Assembly: GCA_029747585.1 (NCBI GenBank)
Contig: JAPEVF010000495.1
Location: 1 to 33,625 of the forward strand
DNA: 33,625 nucleotides
Source of the DNA: Pleurotus djamor
Lineage: Eukaryota > Basidiomycota > Agaricomycetes > Agaricales > Pleurotaceae
Reading direction: 5' to 3'
Within the stretch, counting starts at the first letter, position 1; each line of letters begins with the position of its first letter. The notes below the pieces were generated by a model. That model did no database searches, was not told the DNA's origin, and saw only the letters and a program-made list of their open reading frames with translations. Positions 9,833-19,530 of the stretch are shown in pieces. A program made the translations under genes and the position numbers.

Positions 9833-10981
9833 TTATGTCCAGCCAAAATGGACGACAATGTCTAAGTCCTGGTCAGATCTGTCGTCGCTGGGACACGGCA
9901 CGCCGTATAAGCTACGGGAGGAACGCCTGAGGTGGTTGCAGTGCGATTCAAGGGTTCTGTGGAGCAGAACTCGATTGATGCAGAACTGCGTGAATGCATA
10001 AGGCTTGCTCTCTGGTACAGGAGCATCATGGCGCGCCAGCTCTATGATGCGACCTGATCCGTCATCCCAGGGCTTCGTCCAAACGCGAAGGGACAGATTT
10101 GTTCCTAACAGATGGACGTAGGGATGTAAACCGGCGACCGCTTCCCTTGCAACACATTTCAGGCCTATGGGTGGCGGCCAGTCGAGTGGGGTGAATGGGA
10201 TATGGCTCTCAAAAGTAAGGTGGCATCCATGGGCAAAAGTTACGTAGCGCGAGAACGAATATATTTCGTCGTGAGTGATGAAATGCAGGTACGCTGCTAC
10301 GAGGAAGTGAATCAGCAGGGGAAGGCAGGCGAGGCAGTGCGAGAAAGCTCACTGGAAGGCATGGCGTGTATGGCATGGTACACGGGGCGCCCAAACTTCA
10401 GTACGTGTACCCTCATCCAACGGTTGCACGGCGTCAGAGCGACAAGCGAAGCCAGAACGGGATCAATGGAGTCGGATTTGAAGGCTGTAGATCCCAGGCG
10501 AGGAGGAGATGGGAAGCCTTTGGGGGCTGTCGATGTATCCATCTCTGCGGGGGGGNAATTGGGTGGCATCGCGGATCTGGCAGCAGAGTGCAACACGGGT
10601 GAGGAGCGCATTGGCCGTTACAACTCCGCTGGGGGTAACGTGGAATTGACACTGAAGGCCCTCCAGTGCAATACACAAGGAAAGGGCGTCGCCGTTCTCG
10701 ACGAAAAGGTTGAGGACGTCTGACGAGCCGACGCGCTCCCCAGCGAGAACTAGGAATGGGACAGTGCCGGCGATGACGCAGTCGAAGGCTTGCAGGCAAG
10801 AAACACGGAAATCCCTCACGTCCTCAAAAAAAGGCCGAATGGCGTCCGTTACCCGTCCGGCGTTGGGAGTGACTGGTATGGCTCCCCAAGTGTTCCGACA
10901 GAGGCTCCTGAAGTGGCGAATAAAATGTAGTGGAAGGTGGCTGGCGATCATGCAGACAAGGCGGCTAGGAAGAGTGTTCAT
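9833..10981 (-). CDS. F-box-like protein, paralogue 1 (about 362 aa)
   Basis: ATG at 10981, one intron 10352-10294 (GTGAGC...TAGCAG, phase 1), stop at 9835-9833. The exons contain 1090 characters including an N at 10556; without the N they make exactly 363 codons and the frame before the N joins the frame after it. The N-terminus (LPSRLVCMIASHLPLHFIRH) looks like an F-box helix pair. The middle has VIAGTVPFLVLAGE...GSSDVLNLFV, a pattern that recalls degenerate nucleotidyltransferase-like folds seen behind F-boxes in agaricomycetes (inference). The C-terminal exon shares YLHFI, FTPxxWPPP, KCVA and VWTKPWD with the paralogue at 13306-14508. An SCF-type substrate adaptor is the simplest role, not proven. 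It is divergent from the gene starting at 11572. Confidence 0.75.
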
Positions 10982-11571
10982 GGCGAGTGTTCTGTCAGTG
11001 TTGGAGGCGCTTGGGGAGGAAGGCGGTGGGATAAGGTCGGATGAGAAAATCTGAGCGAACTCGGAGAGCACGTGGTACGAGCTTCTGTACGTATGCTCGG
11101 TCGAGTGGAGAAATTGTGCGAAGGGCGTGTGACCGTACGCGTATGCATCACGGCCCTTTGCTCCGTCCTGAGGGTGACTTGTGGGGCCCAAGCGCTGGAT
11201 CTGAGCTGAGATAAATGGTTCTCTTTATATATCTCACATGGGAACGGTTCCCAAGTGCGATGGCAGACGCACCTCGATTGTTACATAAACGGGATGTAAC
11301 TTGTTATCGTGCATGTGGGATCACTGGGAAACAAATCCGCTGGGCGAGCTGCGCATGACTGTTACAGGACAGGGCGGTTCACGAAAAAGGGACGGGGGCA
11401 ACAGTTGGGCCCTTTGACGAGGAACACCAGCCTGGTTAGTATAGCAGCGACGGTCACGTGACACGCTTTTTCCGTTTACGGACGATCACGACGAATCGTG
11501 GTGGCTTGCGTGCGAGCCCCTTTCCTCTTTGCAACTTCCACTTTGTTCCCGTCGATACTCAGCTGCGTCCC
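10982..11571. promoter_or_regulatory. Shared divergent promoter region
   Basis: The 590-bp gap separates two divergent start codons (10981 minus, 11572 plus). A TATA-like CTTTATATATC lies at about 11223-11233, but it is 340 bp from the plus start and 240 bp from the minus start. Minus-strand reading stays open to 11191 but has no ATG beyond 10981. No clear operator is visible. Confidence 0.4.
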
Positions 11572-12812
11572 ATGAAAAGAAACGACGCGAAAACAATCTG
11601 CTCTCTGTGTCCGGATGTAATACTGGCGGTCATTGTTTATCTAAGAACGGTGGATCGGCTGAGGCTGCTAGCTTCTTGCTTGGCGATGTGGGCCATCGGA
11701 AAGGGGGTAGCTTACCAAGACATCTTTGTTTCCGCCACTGTCGACTTTCAACGCTCGGATGCAGCCGAACACGCCGCTGTTCGCTCCGTCAGAGTTTACC
11801 GGAGGGCGGGCGTCAGGTTGATGACGCTCGAGCATACGACGCGTTCACCGCTGATGCTGCCTGTTTTTCCAAACGTCGTTCGCGTCGACATTCGCGCAGT
11901 GAATATGCCGTGAGTGCTGCTTGATGGGAGGAGGGGCTGATGCTGTATCTGACGGGGACTTCAATAGTGTAACGATCGACTCCCTCGCGGGGTGCCTGAA
12001 CCTCCAGGATCTCTTGCTGCCCTCATGCCTTTGCGAGGCTGCATGCGACTTTTTCAAGAGCTTCGGGGGCGCCACCGACGACGAAGCTGTCGGTCCAGCC
12101 TTTCCCGCCCTCCAACGTCTTTCGGGCGCACCTTGCGTTGTGAGGGCGATGGCGGACTCAGCACCGAGTGTGGTGGATGTATGTTTCGATGAGCTACCCA
12201 TTGGCCATTCTTCTTGCTGCAAATTCGATTCCTCCGTTTGCGGAGCTCCAGTCTTCCCGCAAGGATTTCTCTCCGGCGTACTGAGAGTCGGGGTTTACAG
12301 CCGTGCAGACTGCGTTCCTGCATGGTTCACGCAGGCGCTTCCGCATCTGCAACGCGTCCTACGCTTGGAATGGTACTGCGCAGGGGGTAGGCCTGCTATT
12401 TCAGAAGTGCGTGGAAAGGGCTTCCTCATGGGCTTTTGCTTGCCACGCTGACTCTTTGACACCCTTGTAGTTCGCGTCGGTGTTAGCTCTCATACCGAAC
12501 GTCGCTTCCGTGCTGCTATTGTGGGATGATGAGGAGAATTGTCCGCCATTGACTACGGAGGAGATGGTCGGCCTGGTTCCCATGGGGCTGAATCTGGAGC
12601 GTTTCGAAGTGCGCGATAGGGTGTCGCAGACAATATGGACGCCGCGACCGCCGATGCCATCCTTATGGCGCCTCCGCCCCTGCGAAAAGGAAGAATTAGA
12701 GTCGTCGGCCAAAAGAATCGTGGATTGGAGCGCACCCTTGCGTATTAGGAAGCAACGGGCATGGTTGGACGAGAGGGAGATGTTGGGGAAATTCTGGCTC
12801 CTGGAAGAATAA
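11572..12812 (+). CDS. F-box / LRR-like protein (372 aa)
   Basis: Three exons, 11572-11909, 11968-12406 and 12471-12812, joined by introns of 58 and 64 nt (GTGAGT...AATAG and GTGCGT...TGTAG), total exactly 373 codons. Residues about 11-50 are an F-box (LCPDVILAVIVYLRTVDRLR followed by LLASCLAMW). The rest is a run of Leu-rich strands such as VVRVDIRAVNMP, CLNLQDLLLPSCL, VLRVGVYS and VASVLLLWDD, the layout of fungal F-box proteins with irregular LRRs. Family role: substrate receptor of an SCF ubiquitin ligase, with the F-box binding Skp1. The target is unknown. It lies between two F-box-like paralogues of a different subfamily transcribed from the other strand. Confidence 0.75.
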
Positions 12813-13305
12813 TGGGTTGCGGTTGTGATATGTCCCTAAACGCTTTTGTTTGGCTCGTAGCACGCGTGTGGAATAGGCAATCCAGCACTTACTGAGTGGG
12901 TGAACGCTCGGAAACTGTCTTTTGTCCGTGTGTTAGCCGGCGTATTCTTCTGCTCCGATCATGCTCAGGAGAGCATTATGAGAATGGAACGGAGCGAGCT
13001 CGAACTTTTACAGCCGCGTGATCCTTTCTTAGGATGCCAAAGGAGGTCACAGGGACTGCGTTACTATAAATCTTCGATAGGGTGATTATCTGACTTGAAG
13101 AGTGCATTGAGGCTCCTTCAAAGGTGGACAAACCACCAAATCCTACAGGTATAATTTCTGCGATACCTAGTCCTACGCGACGAGACACAGGAGGATGGGT
13201 GGAGATGGAATAATAGAGGCATAGCACAGGAAGGAGGTTACGATAATTGCGAAATGAGAGGAGGGTAGCATTTTGGGGGCATATATTACATGACCGCGCC
13301 ATCCA
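12813..13305. other. Intergenic gap, no supported gene
   Basis: 3' flanks of the F-box/LRR gene and of paralogue 2, which converge here. Short open frames (for example 12900-13085) lack an ATG context, motifs or homology to the neighbours. Nothing else is recognised. Confidence 0.5.
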
Positions 13306-14508
13306 TCACCACCAGCCTCCAGGGGGCTTGATGCGTACGTCCACTTGTGTCTCGTATACGATCTCTCTGGTCGCGGTCCAAATCTCGGGGTGCCCGTATA
13401 GTTCCAAGATATCTAAATTGGGGTCCTCGTCACAGGCAGTCTGCCATTCCATTTCCGATTCCATATCAGAAATCTCAAAGAACGCCCGGCTATATGGCCT
13501 GTCCTTCTGCTCTGGACTTCGAGGATCCACCGTCGACTCCGTCCTTTCATCCCACGGCTTGGTCCATACTTGACGGCAAAGACCCGTACCGGTGATGTGA
13601 TAATACGGGGAGCGTCTGAGTTCATCCGCAACACATTTGAACGGGAACGGAGGCGGCCATGGGACAGGGGTGAAAAGCAGATGAGTATTGAAGGGAACGT
13701 GGATTCCAGCAGAAAAAGTCAAGGACATCGAGAAGGAAAAGATTTGTTCGTGGTCGATGAAATGAAGGTATGCCGCTGAAGAATGCATGAGTGACAAGGA
13801 ACGAAGAGGTAAACTCAGCACTCACTGGAAGGCATAAGATAGAGGCAATCTATCACAGGCCGCCCTGAGCTCAAAACGTGTACTCTGATCCACCTTCCTT
13901 CTGGCGTCAAAACGGGAAGGATGATGACTGTTTGATCAATTCCCCTTGCCCTAGCAGCTGTAGATCCCAGTCTAGGGGGGCCTGGAAAGCCCTCTGCCTC
14001 ACAAACAGTATCACAGGATGATGGCGGGGAGTAGGTGGGGGGCAGACCGTTGCGATCCCAATCTGTTTTGACCAGATTACTGAAGTACTTCTCGCTGGAC
14101 AGAAGTATGTCCGAAGGAGAGAGTGTGGCGTTGGATTGGACGAAGAACTGACAGCCGAGGTCCTCCAGGCTCGTACATAAAGGTAGGGCATCTTCAGCTG
14201 TAATGTAGAGGTCCATAATGTCTGAATCGCCGATAGGGAGACCTGCGAGGGTGAGGAATGGAATGGTACCAGCTATGAGACAGCTGAATGGCTTCAGGCA
14301 TCTTTCACGGAAATTCTCGACGTCCTGAAAGAAAGGCCTGATGGAGTCCGTTACTGGTCGAATGCGTGTGTGGGGGGGGGAGCACGGCGTGGTGGTGGCG
14401 GCACAGGTTTCGAAAATCCTGGGTCTCCCAGATAGGGAGGAGATGGTGTATTCGATCCAAGATTTCGTTTGGGACTCTGTGCAATGCGGGGCTCGGGAGT
14501 CTGTCCAT
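13306..14508 (-). CDS. F-box-like protein, paralogue 2 (about 383 aa, frame interrupted at a G9 run)
   Basis: ATG at 14508, intron 13825-13776 (GTGAGT...CTTCAG, phase 1, same position as in paralogue 1), stop at 13308-13306. The F-box is clearer than in paralogue 1: VPNEILDRIHHLLPIWETQD. After it the frame breaks at the run of nine G (14372-14380, plus strand): the upstream frame ends soon after, while the frame carrying DSIRPFFQDVENFRERCLK and IAGTIPFLTLAG...GDSDIMDLYI continues. One base fewer in the run makes 1152 coding bases (384 codons). Given the N placeholders nearby, a homopolymer error is more likely than a real mutation. The C-terminal exon matches paralogue 1 (FTPxPWPPP, VWTKPWD) and ends RIKPPGGWW. 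Possible SCF adaptor. Confidence 0.7.
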
Positions 14509-15431
14509 TGAGTTGAAGGTTGGTGTTTGACCGTGTCGGGAGTCGGCGCTCAGCAAATAAGCACAGCCACCTACTGCCCAGTTTGGGAAGTACTTACAAG
14601 GTGGACGGCGTGGTGGAGAAGAGATATGAGTGGATGGGCTTGTGGGATGGCAGGGGATATGAACGAGGGTAGCTAGTCATGACAAGATGGCTGTTGGTGT
14701 GGTCTGTAAGGATAGCAAGTACGCTACGACGGCGCGTGAGATACGAGGATGAAAGCATAGGTAAAGAGCACGCTGACCACAGTGATATCGCGGGAAATCA
14801 CCGAGGTGCTCGAAAGATTCATAAATACCACAGATAAAAATCTTCATGAGGTCAAGGTGAGCCACAAACAAGCAGGAAACAAACGGGAACGCATGGAAAA
14901 AAGAGGACGTTCGGGGCGTAAAACCTCCTATTGGCCGCCCACAAGACGATCTATCACCTGAGCGAGCTCGGGCTTGGGCCGCATTTGGAAGGCCAACATC
15001 GTCGAGGGGGGATAATGAGCGAGGGCAGTCGAAGGACACCGGTAGGAGGGGTTCGCGTGCTAGAAGTGTTGTCAAGTCCGACGCATCAGATATTATCTGC
15101 ACTTCTTACTCTATCGTTGCCACGGGGCAAATTGCTTACATTTTAGACGAATCGTCCGCCAAGTATAGTCGTTTTTGTCGCAATCTTTGGGTGAAGCTTT
15201 GATGAGGCTGTGACCTTCAGTGGGCCTTGTCAGGACTTCGTCAAACAGCAGGGTGATGTGGAGGCGATGGGACCAACGGCTGGGGCCTGGGGCGTGTGCT
15301 ATCAGAGGAGGATGTGTCGATCGATGGACGGAAGACTTCTGGCGGGAAAGACGTCAATGCTGGAGAAGACGGAACCTGATCCATGATAGGGTGGACCAAT
15401 TTAATGCCAGAGAGAGAAGGCGACTTTCAGG
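14509..15431. other. Intergenic region, no confident gene
   Basis: A minus-strand donor-like GTAAGT near 14587 could belong to a 5' UTR intron of the F-box-like gene. An open minus frame at 14677-15102 and a small minus frame encoding a Pro/Ser-rich 47-residue peptide near 15241-15384 have no recognisable domain. I would not annotate either. Confidence 0.4.
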
Positions 15432-15570
15432 AACCTAACAGACGCCGCAGGCGTCAAGGGAGGCTTCGTCCGCCTGCTGCCTGTGGCAGCGCGGACAGGG
15501 CTGAATATGCCTGACGCGAGGCAGACGAAGCAGCGAGACAAAGCCTAACAGCCGCCGCTGGCGGCAAGGG
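15432..15570. repeat. Paired hairpin elements with compensatory changes
   Basis: Two copies of CCTAACAG-hairpin-CAAGGG lie about 110 bp apart. Copy 1 stem: GACGCC-GCA-GGCGTC (15441-15455). Copy 2 stem: GCCGCC-GCT-GGCGGC (15551-15565). The A:T pair in copy 1 is C:G in copy 2, so the stem is conserved while its sequence changed. Between them lies another perfect stem (GCTGCC-TGT-GGCAGC, about 15476-15490) and an outer inverted pair GCTTCGTC(c/t)GCCT. Pairing was therefore maintained at the DNA or RNA level, or the copies belong to a hairpin-forming repeat family. Confidence 0.75.
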
Positions 15571-15769
15571 CGCGAGGCCCGTCTTCCAGGAGGTGGCGTC
15601 AAGGCTAGCCCGGTAAGACTACATTATTCCGCCTGTTTTAACCGCTTCCTCACAACACGGCATTGTCGGACGCCATGTCAAGAAAGCGAGTCCGACTGCG
15701 CGTTGTTTGTAGCGATTTTTGCACGTCACCTCGGTGATCATGTGTTAAGGCGCGTAGGAACGAAGACAG

Positions 15770-16300
15770 GGGAAGCTCCTAGGGGGCTAGGAGAGAGTCG
15801 GAGGAGACGTCGGAGATGTCGGAGGAGACGAGATGAACCAGCGATCAAGTTATTAACTTGATCACCCACTCTTTCAATGGTTCCAGTAGAGATAGATAAG
15901 AAAGTACGAGTCGGAGGTAGCGGAGCTAGCGGAGAGTCGTACGAGTAGAGACTAAGTCAACTAGTGACTAGTGAGAAAGGAGAGAGGAAATGAGAATGGA
16001 ACTTGACGATAAAGAAGAGGAGCGGAGATGACGGAGAGACGTCGGAGCGACCTTGTGCACGGAGCACCTAGTGAGGGGAAACTAGAACTGATATTTCGAC
16101 TAGCCGTAACTCTACTTGGGGTGCCTGTATATATACTAGAGGTACCTACTGTATGTAATAGAGCAGCAGTAGTAACATGAGGAGCCAAGGTATTGCCAAG
16201 GGGAACATGTGTCTAGACATGAGGCAGGAAAGGGTCCAAGGAGAGGATATGGCTAAGTCGAAGGAAACGTCGGAGCAGGCGGAGCTCGTCGGAGGAAAGG
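15770..16300. repeat. Repeat block B (ACGTCGGAG-rich)
   Basis: Non-coding, with ACGTCGGAG at 15807, 16039 and 16267, CTAGTGACTAG at 15961-15971 and many CGGAG/GTCGGAG words, as in the block at 8590-9150. It also holds a perfect inverted repeat at 15843-15863 (GATCAAGTTA mirrored around one base) and a TATATATACTAG motif near 16130. It is probably the same repeat family as block A and lies in the same orientation. Confidence 0.5.
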
Positions 16301-16366
16301 TAAGAGTAATGGTAAAAAGGGCAAGGATAGGAGTTAGGTGTTAGGGGATGATTGGACCATAACATC

Positions 16367-17295
16367 CTCTGCGTTTGCGACCGCAGTATATCTGCGAGCG
16401 AAGCCGTTGCGGTCTTGCTCGACGACGAAGAAGCATTATTGACAATAGAAGAAAGAGCGCAGAGCGCCATCGCTCCGACCACCGCTATCTCGTAAGTCTC
16501 GCTCGTTTGTTATCAGGTCAACACAATCCACTTAACTAGCAACGATCCAGATACGATCCCCGCTGAAGCTCTTCGATTGCACCAAACGCGATCAACCCTT
16601 ACGAAGATCCCAATTGAGTACGCAAAAGGTGAGCGAAATTGTGTTCACGATACCGTAGTGCGCTGATGAGCTGGTGTTTGATGAAGACTAGAATGAACGT
16701 TCAATCTGCCGTCGAGTTTGATTATCATAAGGGCTGGAATGGGGTCTCGGGATTGTTGGAAGGATGAAGGATGGTGCTCAACCACGAGGGCGCCTGTATC
16801 GACCATATTGGGACGAGAGCGCCTATCGCTGACTCTGAGCGCGCGATCGTAACCAAATTTGGCCTTACCCGTTATCATCGACAACTACAACCCAGAAATC
16901 GTAAGCACCTGTGTTATTACCTGTATAATGCTCACCCTTCTATCTTTCAGTAACTTTCAGTAAGAAGATATGGCTCGTTTCCGACTTCTCCAACTTCCAA
17001 ACGCTCAGAGCCAAGGCGTACTCGACAGGATCAGCCCCGACCTCGCCTCCTCAAACGCCGTCCACGACTTGGTGGTCATGTCTGTTTGCCTCATCGAATT
17101 CCTTTCCCAAAACTTACGCTTTCAAACACCAGCTTTTGTGAAGAAAATGGCACCTCCGGAATGGTCCATGGTTTCGACTTCCACGGGAGGCTCTGCGCCA
17201 TGTTCGACGTCGACCAGAACACGGTCGTCGTTACGGATTACCGCTGGGCGAAGGCACACGTAGTTTTCAACCAAGCTGATTACGCTGCTATGTGA
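16367..17295 (+). pseudogene. Unidentified spliced gene, left-arm copy (probably degenerate)
   Basis: Sense-strand coding signal appears in pieces. EAVAVLLDDEEALLTIEERA is followed by GTAAGT (about 16495) and an acceptor ATCCAG. FDFHGRLCAMFDVDQN precedes the stop TGA at 17293. Between them VSDF-FQTL and LASSNAVHDL-type segments are readable, but stops and frame changes prevent one continuous chain. The matching copy on the right arm keeps the same pieces, and synonymous differences are common, so the gene was once under selection. No family recognised. The 3' flank holds a 19-bp direct repeat. Confidence 0.5.
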
Positions 17296-17296
17296 A

Positions 17297-17343
17297 AAGT
17301 GTTTGGGAGAGCTGGAAGTGTTTGGGAGAGCTGGAAGTGTTTG
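17297..17343. repeat. 19-bp tandem direct repeat (2.4 copies)
   Basis: AGTGTTTGGGAGAGCTGGA is repeated immediately after itself and starts a third time. It lies just after the stop of the left-arm gene and is absent from the right arm at the same place, so it arose after the inverted duplication. Confidence 0.9.
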
Positions 17344-17468
17344 TGAGTACGCTCCGTCATCCATCATCACCCCATCTCATCTGCATCAGCCTGTTCGTTT
17401 TCTTTTCTCGAAAGAATGATGTATAATCCAAATGAATAAGGCCGTGTTCACCATCTACCTCCGTCCGA

Positions 17469-19530
17469 ATGCTCGTGTGTTATCCCCTTCCACCTTCTTC
17501 GATACCGGCGACCAAGTCATCTACGAATAAGACCACAAGAAGGGCGAGACCATGTCCCTGTACCCGTGCCAATTCCCAGTGCTTTGTCGTCTCCCGTATC
17601 GCTGCAATCAAGAGGGCGTGTACTGGCACGGTCAAGGCCGCCATCAATAAGGCTTCGCTCGCCTCAGAACTGATGCACGGACGCAGGGTGGGGGCACGAA
17701 GATTGATTTTCGGCTCCTCGAACGCAGCTACGACAACAATTGAGAGATACCGTATCAGCATATCTGACGGCACCTACTACGTTCAGGCTATGCTGGCGAC
17801 CCAACTCAACAATCTCAACGATGTTGTCTTTCATCATCCGGACGTTAGGCTAGAGGCTAGAGCCCCAAACGGAGAGCGTAGAGCAGAGCACCTTGAAGGC
17901 ACTAGGGCACGGCGAAAGTGGGTGATGATCAAAGCCACCATTCCTTCCATCCAATCCATGCTGCAAGGTCACCCACGAAAGAAACCCAGTCTCCTCCTAC
18001 TGGCTTTTTGTTCCTCCGTCGCGGCGCGTCGTTCTCTCTGACGATGCATGCGGTGAAGCCGGCTGAAGAGGAGGGGTTGCATGGTCAATTCGTTCGTCTT
18101 CCAGCATTAATTACTACGGATAATGCACGCCCTAGTCCACTGTCCATGCTCCGAACCCAAGTTCAAGCCTCGGTCTATCCCCAAGTCCAAATCATCTTCG
18201 TTTCCTTCATCTGCAAGGCCTCCAAGCTACAAAGGAACGAGCAAGCGCGTACGAAAGGCCATAGCCATAATCGTATGGTGTTGAATTGAACGTGGTCATC
18301 CTCGCTCCTGATTGGGATCGAGCGATTCCAAGGTTCAAGATTCCAGCTCAAAGCTTCAACCCTCCACGCACAAGCCCCAGTCCCTGCCTTTCTTCCCTCT
18401 GGCTGCCTTCATCCTTCTTCACAACGTTCGGGATTGTCGTAGAGCTCGGTTGGGTGAACCTGATCAAGGACAGCTGCTACTTGGTTACTTGGCGATTGGG
18501 ATCGGAGGTAGACATTTGTGAGGAAAGGTCACAGAGGTTAAGGGGGGTTAAGGACGAGTAGATTTCAGGTGCTGAGCTTCAAGCTTCAAGCGACGTTAGG
18601 CTGGTGTCCCATATAGAGAGGTTCGAGAGGTCGAGGAAGGGGAGGTTCCGACAAGAAAAAGGGTGCTGTACCCCGATGTCCGTCAACTGATGCTGTGCCA
18701 GAAATGAAAGCTGAGAAAGCACGGGGTGCTCCCAGCATCGAGATCACCACCCACCATTCTTGTCGCGCGATTCGCGCTCCTGCAAGTGGTAAAAACACCG
18801 TTGTCATCCTAGACAACAGCGCCCAGGGAAAGCGGTACGCGTTATATTTGTCGTGCTTGCCCCCATTTCTGACCTCGATATTCAGCCTTATCATCGTTCC
18901 ATATGTCCTATAGAAAGCCTCAGCCCGTATCAGAATCATTGGGCCATCAAAGTCCGGGTCCTCCAGAAACCCAAGATTAAGAAGTGGTCGAACGCACGAG
19001 GCGAAGGCAAACGCCAAAATCAAAGCTACGGCTTTCAACGCCGTGACGGATGACCTCTACTCCAAGTCAGAAGCAGGGAAGGTTTATTATGTCTCCAAAG
19101 CACTCGTCAACCCAAGTTCTCCGATCTGGGCAATGACAACGACGTACGAGCTGAGTCCTGAGGAACATACTGAAATTGAAGTGCGCAACTCGCCTCCGTT
19201 GACCATCTTCTCCTTTTAATTTGCCTGCCTGCCACTCTCCGGCCTCGAGGAGCTCCCCAAGGACTGGACCGGTAAGAGTTTCTCATAGGTGACCTTTTTC
19301 TCTGTCAAATGTGAGCGTTCTACAGATGTGACCGCCATTGTCAAGGAGGCTGGGCCATTGTTTGAGATCGTCTCGAACACTACGAATCGCAACGTTCGTT
19401 TACGTGCGTACCGTCGTCATCTGCGTGCTCATCATTATCTCCATGGCCGTCGTCCACTGGTCAGGACAAGCTTGGCTTCAATACTTCGATGATGGCGTCA
19501 CCATTTGTGGGATGCCTACCAACTTGGTTT
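17469..19530 (+). pseudogene. Replication protein A large subunit (RPA1) pseudogene
   Basis: RPA1 landmarks appear in the right order. The N-terminal OB-fold is at about 17735-17815 (IERYRISISDGTYYVQAMLA). DBD-A is at about 18905-19190 ([31 protein letters not shown], then [22 protein letters not shown]). The start of DBD-B is at about 19220-19400 (PLSGLEELPKDWT, DVTAIVKEAGPLFEIVSNTT), split by an intron GTAAGA...CTACAG at the expected place. The copy is broken. About a dozen residues are missing between GEGK and IKATAFN with a frame change, an in-frame TAA lies at 19217-19219, there is a further frameshift in DBD-B, and no DBD-C zinc domain is seen. Intact RPA1 is about 600 aa and binds ssDNA in replication and repair; this copy should not. 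It lies in the core of the inverted repeat, so it was carried there or duplicated. Confidence 0.75.

Larger units (their letters stand above)
16367..17460 (+). repeat. Left arm of a 7.2 kb inverted repeat
   Basis: From CTCTGCGTTTGCGACCGCAG onward this arm matches the reverse complement of 22490-23558 almost continuously. There are small indels and roughly one change in eight bases; the first 250 bases match best. The match ends at CACCATCTACC near 17460. The two arms face each other across a core of about 5.0 kb. Confidence 0.9.

Noticed and set aside
9486..10001. Long plus-strand open frame after the Cauli_VI-domain gene, considered as an RNase H catalytic domain
   Set aside because: It lies antisense to the last exon of F-box-like paralogue 1, whose minus-strand reading aligns with paralogue 2; no DEDD residues in RNase H spacing.
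14677..15102. Minus frame of 141 codons as a gene
   Set aside because: No ATG context, no motif, no credible splice partners, and composition unlike the neighbouring genes.
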